From CAYIBZ01 sp964361795 (GTDB lineage Bacteria > Patescibacteriota > Minisyncoccia > UBA6257 > WO2-44-18), in NCBI GenBank assembly GCA_964361795.1, contig CAYIBZ010000003.1, positions 1 to 42,515 on the forward strand: 42,515 nucleotides of DNA, in the 5' to 3' direction. The translations under genes were made by a program, and so were the position numbers. The notes under the pieces are model-generated. The model was given only the letters and a program-made list of their open reading frames with translations. It did not search any database and was not told the DNA's origin. How positions within the stretch are numbered: position 1 is the stretch's first letter; every line of letters begins with the position of its first letter. Positions 37,099 through 42,515 of the stretch are shown here, piece after piece.

Positions 37099-38211
37099 AT
37101 GCGCATCTTAGTTGATCTGCGGCTTTTGTCTAAAGGCGGAACATCAGGAATTGAGGAATACGCTAGAAACTTACTCAATAATCTTTTTGCGCTTGATAAG
37201 CGCAATGAATATAATTTGTTCTACAACGGATTTCAAAAAGTTTCTTTAACTTCCAACCTTCAACTGCCGGCCTCAAACTGTAAAATAATAGACTGGCGCA
37301 TACCCAACAAAATTTTAGACTTTTCCAGCCGATTTCTGCGTTGGCCGGCGATTGATAAATTTATCCCAACCGACGCGATCTTTAGCCCCCATTTCAATAT
37401 TCTAAAAACAAAAAAAGCGCCGCGAGTGATAACTTTTCATGATTTATCTTTTTTGCATCACCCTTATTTTTTTTCTCCCAAACAAAAATTTTGGCATTGG
37501 CTGCAAGATTATCGCGCGCAAGCAATGGCGGCCGAGAGAGTCATCGCCGTTTCCGAATTCACTAAAAGCGATCTGGTGAATCTTTTAAAAATTCCGCCGG
37601 AGAAGATCGCGGTTATTTATTCCGGAGTGTCGGATAGCTTCAGAAAAATGCCGGTTCAAGATGACCGGCTGAATTTTCCATACATTCTTTACCTCGGTAC
37701 TTTAGAGCCGCGCAAGAACGTCTTAGCAATTATTAGGGCATTCAATATTCTGAAATCCGACTTAAAATTTTTTGATTTTAAATTAGTCTTAGCTGGCAAG
37801 CCGGGCTGGTTATACAGAACGATTCTGCGAGAGGTCCAAAATTCTCCATATAAAGACGACATTATACTTTGGGGTTCCATAAGCGATCACGACCGGGTTT
37901 CGTTGTATAATTTAGCTAGAGTTTTTGTTTATCCGTCATTTTTTGAAGGGTTCGGATTTCCGCCGCTTGAAGCGCAGGCTTGCGGCTGTCCGGTTGTCGT
38001 GGCCGATCGGACTTCTTTGCCGGAAGTAGTGGGCGATTCAGCTTTGCGAGTCAACCCCTGGAAGATAGACGAGCTTTCCGAAGCCATCAAACAAGCTGTT
38101 TTCAATGACGATTTAAAGCGGGAAATGATTACGAAGGGATTGGAAAACGTTAAAAGATTTAACTGGCGGGATACTGCCGCCAAAGTATTGTCATGCCTAG
38201 AAAATTTGTAG
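37099..38211 (+). CDS. GT4-family glycosyltransferase
   Basis: 370 residues from ATG 37099 (MRILVDLRLLSKGGTSGIEEYARNLL), the normal N-terminus; the longer frame from 37018 or earlier runs through the inverted repeat. GT-B fold with a donor-side core: VIYSGVSDSFRK, ILYLGTLEPRKN, and the E-x7-E type motif PSFFEGFGFPPLEAQACGCPVVVADRTSLPEVVG near 305-340. It likely adds a sugar to a lipid-linked or surface glycan. The next gene overlaps its end by 19 bp, so the two are one unit. A heptamer-like stretch (AACTTCC type) at about 37249-37280 encodes a variable loop. Confidence 0.92.
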   Translation: MRILVDLRLLSKGGTSGIEEYARNLLNNLFALDKRNEYNLFYNGFQKVSLTSNLQLPASNCKIIDWRIPNKILDFSSRFLRWPAIDKFIPTDAIFSPHFNILKTKKAPRVITFHDLSFLHHPYFFSPKQKFWHWLQDYRAQAMAAERVIAVSEFTKSDLVNLLKIPPEKIAVIYSGVSDSFRKMPVQDDRLNFPYILYLGTLEPRKNVLAIIRAFNILKSDLKFFDFKLVLAGKPGWLYRTILREVQNSPYKDDIILWGSISDHDRVSLYNLARVFVYPSFFEGFGFPPLEAQACGCPVVVADRTSLPEVVGDSALRVNPWKIDELSEAIKQAVFNDDLKREMITKGLENVKRFNWRDTAAKVLSCLENL

Positions 38212-40181
38212 ACATACGGCATCCAAAAGCGAAGATCCCGAAATGGTCCAGAGAAGAAACTCCGGTTTTTTTGCTCCCCCCTATTGTTAATTTCAAACAA
38301 GAATCAAAGCCCAAAAATTATTTTCAGATGTCCGCCGCCGGAACTTTGGTGATTTTTTTAATTTTGGTGGGATTTTATGGGCTGAATCTTTTAGATTTTC
38401 AAAATCGCGCTCGCAGTTTAGCTCCATTGATTATGAATAAGTTTAAATCCGCCGCAGAATCCCTTGCTGGCTTGAATATTAAAGAAGCCCGGCAATCTTT
38501 TGAATCCGCCTACTCTGATATTGATTCTTTGAACCCCGAATTCGCGGCTTTCTGGCTCAAGTTAATTCCTCGTTTTAAATCCGTTCCGGAGATTTTCCAA
38601 AACCTTAACAAGGTTGGAAAAGAAGCTGTCGGATTAAGCGCTGATTTAGAATATCTCCAGAATAGCGGATTAGCTTTGTTGGTTAACCGGAAAGGGGAAG
38701 AGCTTATCAGCGCCGTGACAAAAGTGAAAGAGCATCTAGGCGTGATTTTAGGGTCGCTTAAGGAACTGAAAGAGCAAGCGTCCGAATTGGGCTATTCCCT
38801 AGACAAGGAATTTTTATCAATGGATCGGAAATTGGAAGACGGGAATAAATTTTTGGACGCTTTCTTATCTTGGCTTACCGTGCCGAGAAATAGGAATTTG
38901 CTGATTTTTTTCCAAAATCCTTCTGAAATTCGTCCGGCCGGGGGATTCATCGGCAGTTACGCGCACGCCACTTTGCTTAAAGGCAGTTTAACTGAACTGG
39001 ATATTCAAGACATTTATAATCCCGACGGCCAGTTAGATTTGAAAATTATTCCGCCCAAACCGCTCCAGTTAATTACCGCTAGTTGGGGCGCCCGCGACGC
39101 TAATTGGTTTTTTGATTTTCCTGTTTCCGCTAAAAAAGTCATAGATCTTTTAGAAGCGTCAAAATTTTATCAAGATCGTTTAGTGAAGTTCGCGGGAGCG
39201 CTTGCCGTAAATATCAGCGTCATTCAAGATATTTTGAAAATCATAGGGCCGATTGAATTGCCGGATTATCAATTAACCATTGACGGCGAAAACATTCTCG
39301 CCGAAGTACAGCGGGAAGTGGAATCCGGAGAAGACAAAGCGCGCGGAGAGCCGAAGCGAATCTTAAAAGTTTTAACGCCAGCGCTCTTTGAAAAGCTGGG
39401 ATACCTAAATGATAGCCAAAAGAAAGATTTATTATTGGCCTTTAAAAAACATTTTAACGAAAAGAATATCATGGTTTATTTTCAAGACGGAGCTTTGCAG
39501 GAATACGCTCAAAATTCCGGAGTATCCGGGAGCGTTTCGGACCTGCCCAATGATTTTACTGGCAGTTATTTAGCCGTGGTTAACGCCAATGTTGGCGGCG
39601 GCAAGAGCGACGCCTTCATAAAACAAAGCGTCAAATTATCGGCCCATCTTGGGCTTAATGGCGCTATTGCGAATAAAGTAACCATTGAAAGAGAACACAC
39701 GGGGAAAGGAGAAAAAGAGTGGTGGTATAAAACGGCCAACAAAAATTATATCCAAATCCTCGCTCCGTTGGGATCGCGCCTAGAAAGCATAAGCGGAGGC
39801 GCCTCAAAGATTATTAAGCCGCCGGCTAATTATCAAAAAGCCCGATTTACTGTTGATAAAGATTTGGCTTTTATGGAAAAAAACAATGTTGCTTTCGGTA
39901 AAACTGTTTTTGCTTCCTGGCTGGATGTTAAAGCCGGAGAGCGGGGGAAATTGGAATTAGAGTACGCCAACCCCGGCAAAGTTAAAGTCGCCGACGGCTT
40001 AAAATATCAAGTTATTTTTGACAAACAATCCGGCGTTGGCGGCAATTTAGAAATTTCAGTGGAAGCTCCGGACGGATATATTTGGGCGGAGAACAAAGAA
40101 AAAGTTTTTAATTATTGGAAGGATCAGAATATTCCCGCTCGAATTGCTTTAAATCTAACTCTGCTGGCAGATCCGCGCTAA
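38193..40181 (+). CDS. DUF4012 membrane protein
   Basis: 662 residues. A short cytosolic N-terminus (about 1-45), one helix (about 48-70, AAGTLVIFLILVGFYGLNLL), then a long outside part. The domain of unknown function DUF4012 is recognised by LIFFQNPSEIRPAGGFIGSYAHATLLKGSLTELDIQDIYNPDGQL, then ASWGARDANWFFDFPVSAKK and a later VNANVGGGKSDAFI. DUF4012 proteins are frequent in CPR and actinobacteria next to glycosyltransferases and are thought to act on cell-surface polymers. It starts inside the GT4 gene (19-bp overlap). The 3' end overlaps the convergent pseudouridine synthase by 74 bp. Confidence 0.88.
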   Translation: MPRKFVDIRHPKAKIPKWSREETPVFLLPPIVNFKQESKPKNYFQMSAAGTLVIFLILVGFYGLNLLDFQNRARSLAPLIMNKFKSAAESLAGLNIKEARQSFESAYSDIDSLNPEFAAFWLKLIPRFKSVPEIFQNLNKVGKEAVGLSADLEYLQNSGLALLVNRKGEELISAVTKVKEHLGVILGSLKELKEQASELGYSLDKEFLSMDRKLEDGNKFLDAFLSWLTVPRNRNLLIFFQNPSEIRPAGGFIGSYAHATLLKGSLTELDIQDIYNPDGQLDLKIIPPKPLQLITASWGARDANWFFDFPVSAKKVIDLLEASKFYQDRLVKFAGALAVNISVIQDILKIIGPIELPDYQLTIDGENILAEVQREVESGEDKARGEPKRILKVLTPALFEKLGYLNDSQKKDLLLAFKKHFNEKNIMVYFQDGALQEYAQNSGVSGSVSDLPNDFTGSYLAVVNANVGGGKSDAFIKQSVKLSAHLGLNGAIANKVTIEREHTGKGEKEWWYKTANKNYIQILAPLGSRLESISGGASKIIKPPANYQKARFTVDKDLAFMEKNNVAFGKTVFASWLDVKAGERGKLELEYANPGKVKVADGLKYQVIFDKQSGVGGNLEISVEAPDGYIWAENKEKVFNYWKDQNIPARIALNLTLLADPR

Positions 40182-40818
40182 CTTTTAATTGGCCTCCATC
40201 CGGCAAAGTAAATTCTATTGATTCCGCGTGCAAAAACTGGCGCGTTAGTCCCGGCGGAATGGGCCGATTTTTCCCATAAATTTTGTCTCCGACAATCGGA
40301 TGACCGATGGCGGCAAAATGGGCGCGGATTTGGTGGGTTCTGCCGGTTTTCGGCTCCGCTTCCACTAAAGTGTAGGGTCCGATATATTTTTTAACTCGGT
40401 AGTGAGTGACTGCTTCTTTGACCATCTTTGCCTTTTCCAAGCGCGTGGTTCTTTTAATCGTTCCTTGGGCGATGCCGATGGGCTTATCAATGATTCCGGA
40501 TTTATCGGCAACTTTTCCCCAAACGAGGGCAAGATAAATTTTTTTCATTTGATGCTTCTGAAAGAGATTTTTTAGATATTCAAAAGCCGGCTGGCTGCGG
40601 GCTATTACTAAAATTCCCGACGTATCTTTATCCAAACGATGGACTATGCCGGGACGATTTTGAGGATCGTCGCCAACATTTTTCACTTCCGGATAATTTT
40701 TAACCAGCCAATCGGTTATGGTTGATTCTTGAGAATGCGGCGTTCGGTGAACCAATAAGCCCGCCGGCTTATTCAGTATGAGCAAATTTTTGTCTTCGTA
40801 AATTACGGGTATATCCAT
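40108..40818 (-). CDS. RluA/RluD-type 23S rRNA pseudouridine synthase
   Basis: 236 residues, lacking the N-terminal S4 domain of RluD. The catalytic Asp lies in the signature GIVHRLDKDTSGILVIA near residues 58-74. DIPVIYEDKNLLILNKPAGLLVH starts the fold, and EAEPKTGRTHQIRAHFAAIGHPIVGD is the RluA-family motif. It converts specific uridines in rRNA (or tRNA) to pseudouridine. TATTAT lies 6 nt before the ATG with a hairpin just upstream. The coding end overlaps the DUF4012 gene by 74 bp on the other strand. Confidence 0.92.
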   Translation of the reverse strand: MDIPVIYEDKNLLILNKPAGLLVHRTPHSQESTITDWLVKNYPEVKNVGDDPQNRPGIVHRLDKDTSGILVIARSQPAFEYLKNLFQKHQMKKIYLALVWGKVADKSGIIDKPIGIAQGTIKRTTRLEKAKMVKEAVTHYRVKKYIGPYTLVEAEPKTGRTHQIRAHFAAIGHPIVGDKIYGKNRPIPPGLTRQFLHAESIEFTLPDGGQLKVSADLPAELDLKQFEREYSDPSNN

Positions 40819-40832
40819 AGTTTGATAATAAG

Positions 40833-40866
40833 CGACAAAACCCCCGGTTGATAGGGGGCTTTGTCG
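40833..40866. terminator. Hairpin just upstream of the pseudouridine synthase gene
   Basis: CGACAAA plus CCCCC pairs with GGGGG plus TTTGTCG with single mismatched bases between. It is placed to stop minus-strand read-through from the sigma operon, or to fold in the pseudouridine synthase leader. Confidence 0.6.
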
Positions 40867-40892
40867 AAAATATATGAGTATTAAGCTTAGAA

Positions 40893-40931
40893 GATTATCT
40901 TATCGAATGTGAGGATTTCGATAAGATAATC
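40893..40931. repeat. 15-bp perfect hairpin between the sigma operon and the pseudouridine synthase gene
   Basis: GATTATCTTATCGAA and TTCGATAAGATAATC over a 9-nt loop (40908-40916). No T-run follows on either strand. The 177-bp spacer 40819-40995 holds this and the neighbouring hairpin and no gene. Confidence 0.75.
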
Positions 40932-40995
40932 CCCCGTGCTTACATATATAGAACTAGATATGCTTGACTTTGGTTTCTTCAGCGGTTGCGCTTTT

Positions 40996-41313
40996 TTATC
41001 GTTTTTTTATCGTTCGAATATACGTAACTGCCACTCTCGCCAAGTCTCTCAAAAGCAGTGCTCCAATGCCAAGAGTAAAAAGAACAGTTAATTGAACCAC
41101 GATATTGGTTTGGAAAAATGCCTGCGCGAGATACTTAAAAAACTTCCAATAACCGTCTCCTAAAGCGGCATTTTCAAATACTTTTGCCACGAAAACTTTG
41201 TTGGCAAATAATTTTAAAGCGGCCGTCAAAATCAGCAACTGGACAATCATCAAAGGCAAGATCCTTCTAAAGAACCAGATTGCGTAAACTTTTAATAAAA
41301 TATATTTTGTCAT
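40996..41313 (-). CDS. Small two-helix membrane protein coupled to an ECF sigma factor
   Basis: 105 residues. Two hydrophobic helices (about 14-36, WFFRRILPLMIVQLLILTAALKLF, and about 70-92, NIVVQLTVLFTLGIGALLLRDL) joined by an outside loop KVFVAKVFENAALGDGYWKFF. The start codon overlaps the stop of the sigma gene as ATGA, so it is translated with it. Size and position suit a membrane partner or anti-sigma factor, but it has no zinc-binding anti-sigma motif. Function is inferred from position only. Confidence 0.75.
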   Translation of the reverse strand: MTKYILLKVYAIWFFRRILPLMIVQLLILTAALKLFANKVFVAKVFENAALGDGYWKFFKYLAQAFFQTNIVVQLTVLFTLGIGALLLRDLARVAVTYIRTIKKR

Positions 41314-41858
41314 ACTTCCGTGCTTAATTTTTGGAACAGTCTTTTGGCTCTAAACAGGCGCATTTTCAGCGTGGTGATCGTTATCTTCTCTATCGCGCAT
41401 ATATCCTTATAAGACTTGTCTTCCAAGTAATAAAGTTTCAAAACTTTCGCCAAATGCTCGGGCATTTTAACTATTACCGCCTTAACTGTCGCTTTGGCGT
41501 CAGAAATAGCGGCCAAATCAACGCTGTTTTCGTCCAGCTTTTCCTCATACAGCACCGGGTCAAGATATTCAACATTATTATGTTTCTTTTTTACATCCTG
41601 ATAGTGGGTAAATGAAGTATTCATCAGGATTTTGTAGGCCCAGCTTTTAAATTCAATGCCCGCCTCTTTTTTGAAATTCTGTCCGTATTTGTAAATCTTA
41701 ACAAAGGTATTTTGGACTATGTCTTCCGCTTCTTCCTGATCGCGCACTACCGTCATTGCCTTGCGCAAAAACGGCGTTTGGTATCTATCCACTAAAACTT
41801 TAAATTTAGACGGGTCCTTGAAGGATTGCTTTAGTACTTCTTCGTCGGGCAATTCCAT
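41310..41858 (-). CDS. ECF-type RNA polymerase sigma factor
   Basis: 182 residues from ATG 41858 (a TTG at 41876 overlaps the -10 box). Region 2: FKVLVDRYQTPFLRKAMTVVRDQEEAEDIVQNTFVKIYKY, with the usual acidic DAEDIVQ-like motif. Region 4: MPEHLAKVLKLYYLEDKSYKDICAIEKITITTLKMRLFRAKRLFQKL, a helix-turn-helix. It has no region 1 or 3, as expected for ECF factors that answer envelope signals. It is followed by a coupled membrane protein. TATAAT lies 9 nt before the ATG. Confidence 0.92.
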   Translation of the reverse strand: MELPDEEVLKQSFKDPSKFKVLVDRYQTPFLRKAMTVVRDQEEAEDIVQNTFVKIYKYGQNFKKEAGIEFKSWAYKILMNTSFTHYQDVKKKHNNVEYLDPVLYEEKLDENSVDLAAISDAKATVKAVIVKMPEHLAKVLKLYYLEDKSYKDICAIEKITITTLKMRLFRAKRLFQKLSTEV

Positions 41859-41867
41859 AATTCCTAT

Positions 41868-41873
41868 ATTATA
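41868..41873 (-). promoter_or_regulatory. -10 box of the sigma factor gene, 9 nt before the ATG
   Basis: TATAAT, ATAGGAATT, ATG on the minus strand. AGGA is present but only 3 nt from the ATG. Confidence 0.5.
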
Positions 41874-41885
41874 CAACTTTTTTCA

Positions 41886-41917
41886 AAAATGAAAATACCG
41901 ACCTAACTGGTCGGTAT
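41886..41917 (-). terminator. Terminator at the end of the HAD phosphatase gene
   Basis: ATACCGACC pairs perfectly with GGTCGGTAT over TAACT; on the minus strand a TTTTCATTTTT tail follows. The stem contains the stop codon. Confidence 0.85.
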
Positions 41918-42448
41918 GGCTATCATGGCGGCTTGGAGAACATCATCTACCGCGTAATCAGCCAACGGCGCGAAGTCTTTATTATATGGCCTGTTCAATA
42001 AAATTGTTTTACAGCCAGCGGCTTTCCCGGCCCGCATATCCACGTCCATGTCTCCGATCATCCAAGATTGCCGCGGATCTATTCCAAATTTATCGGCGGC
42101 CGCCAAAAGCATTCCGGGATTCGGTTTTCGGAAATAACACTGTTCAGTTCTGGGATGGCGGCACATAAAGACGTCGTCAAATGGCAATTTAGCAATTACA
42201 GCTTTTTGGATCGCGCTCCAATCATCGGGCGTTATATATCCATAGGAAACATCGGGTTGGTTGGTGGCCAGAATGCATAGAAAATCGTTGTTTTTCAGGG
42301 TTCGTACGGCGATTTCCGAATTAGGCGCGAATTCCAGTTCTTGAAGGCTAAATGGGGCGGTGAACCTGCCTATATTGGTCCGATAGATTGATTTTACAAC
42401 TGTGCCATCGCGGTCAAAAAATACTGCCCTGCGATTGAAGCTGCTCAA
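41903..42448 (-). CDS. HAD-IIIA phosphatase, GmhB-like
   Basis: 181 residues from a TTG at 42448, with GAAAGGG 7 nt upstream; an ATG in between is out of frame. HAD motifs: nucleophile DxD in FFDRDGT (residues 10-16), ATNQPDVSYG, and the C-terminal MIGDMDVDMRAGKAAG. The zinc loop of GmhB-type D-glycero-manno-heptose bisphosphate phosphatases (CxH...CxCRKP) is here CRHPRTEQCYFRKP, so one Cys is Phe and zinc binding may be weak. The function may be heptose or histidinol phosphate, or another small phosphate. It is the last gene before the element-like end of the window. Confidence 0.85.
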   Translation of the reverse strand: MSSFNRRAVFFDRDGTVVKSIYRTNIGRFTAPFSLQELEFAPNSEIAVRTLKNNDFLCILATNQPDVSYGYITPDDWSAIQKAVIAKLPFDDVFMCRHPRTEQCYFRKPNPGMLLAAADKFGIDPRQSWMIGDMDVDMRAGKAAGCKTILLNRPYNKDFAPLADYAVDDVLQAAMIAIPTS

Positions 42449-42499
42449 TAGACATCCCTTTCAAAGCGCCAGCTTAACTTAACATCATAGAAAATATGT

Positions 42500-42515
42500 G
42501 GTCAACCCCGTTAGA
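42500..42515. repeat. GIY-YIG element end at the window edge
   Basis: GGTCAACCCCGTTAGA at the last bases shares CCCGTTAGA with the left end of the element at 15602-15615. The complement TTGACC could supply a -35 box for the HAD gene (17 bp to TTAAGT). The copy is cut by the window end. Confidence 0.5.

Noticed and set aside
1..42515. CRISPR array
   Set aside because: Repeats present are 7-mers, 17-mers and inverted repeats. None show regular repeat-spacer spacing of CRISPR size, and no cas genes are seen.
1..42515. Recoded stop codon (UGA as Gly or Trp), known in some CPR lineages
   Set aside because: Genes such as pncA, nadA and the sigma factor end at TGA at the expected family lengths, and conserved Trp and Gly positions use normal codons.

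Overview
The window is a dense, mostly plus-strand bacterial segment of moderate GC that uses ordinary TGA stops. It looks like a member of the Candidate Phyla Radiation (Patescibacteria, probably Parcubacteria-like). The reasons are the DUF4012 membrane protein beside a glycosyltransferase, short stripped-down informational genes (ValRS 742 aa, MetRS 488 aa, RecO 175 aa), a TrpR/YerC-type regulator, SemiSWEET, PrsW and GIY-YIG genes, and very short intergenic spaces. This assignment is inferred from gene content; no 16S gene is present.

Layout. 1-114 is the tail of a helicase (probably recG). 224-9788 is a nearly complete NAD(P) island: nadK, nadE, an NrtR-type Nudix/winged-helix regulator, an unassigned radical SAM enzyme, pncA, pncB, a fusion of a nucleoside 2-deoxyribosyltransferase-like domain to a Nudix domain, nadA and nadD. 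Two matching 21-bp palindromes (1058-1078 and 4830-4850) lie in the nadK/nadE divergent spacer and on the pncA promoter, and are the best candidates for the NrtR operator. 9782-13221 holds a membrane glycosyltransferase, DoxX, tRNA-Glu abutting tsaD, and a SemiSWEET gene. 13385-18558 holds valS, a GIY-YIG ORF bounded by terminal inverted repeats, prsW, hsp20, a patatin-like lipase and recO. 18575-20254 is a secreted repeat protein, followed by a 100-N assembly gap. 20396-27820 holds glyS, a histidine phosphatase, an M16 protease, an AI-2E family permease, metG, a P-loop-less kinase-like protein, tatD and a small orphan. 27821-28266 is a non-coding tract full of nested inverted repeats, followed by an acyl-CoA ligase. 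30195-34640 holds leuS, glmS and a tiny membrane ORF. 34623-42448 holds a cytoplasmic-looking HtrA, tRNA-Leu, a TrpR-like regulator with flanking palindromes, rplS, a GT4 glycosyltransferase with the DUF4012 protein, an RluD-type synthase, an ECF sigma factor with a coupled two-helix membrane protein, and a HAD phosphatase.

Themes beyond the genes. (1) Many genes lack a Shine-Dalgarno sequence and instead carry a -10 box (often TGTTATAAT) ending 6-11 nt before the start codon, which suggests leaderless transcripts. (2) Degenerate heptanucleotide tandem repeats occur both between genes and in frame inside leuS, valS and tsaD, and an identical 39-bp block containing two 17-bp units sits in frame in both valS and leuS. 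(3) The end motif of the GIY-YIG element recurs beside the N gap and at the last bases of the window, so it is probably a dispersed repeat that breaks the assembly.

How the genes work together. The NAD genes can turn nicotinamide into NAD (PncA, PncB, NadD, NadE) and on to NADP (NadK). NadA adds the quinolinate-forming step of de novo synthesis. NrtR and the fusion enzyme are placed to sense or adjust NAD-derived metabolites. The remainder is translation (aminoacyl-tRNA synthetases, tsaD, rplS, tRNAs), envelope building (glmS, glycosyltransferases, DUF4012) and stress or quality control (hsp20, htrA, M16, PrsW).
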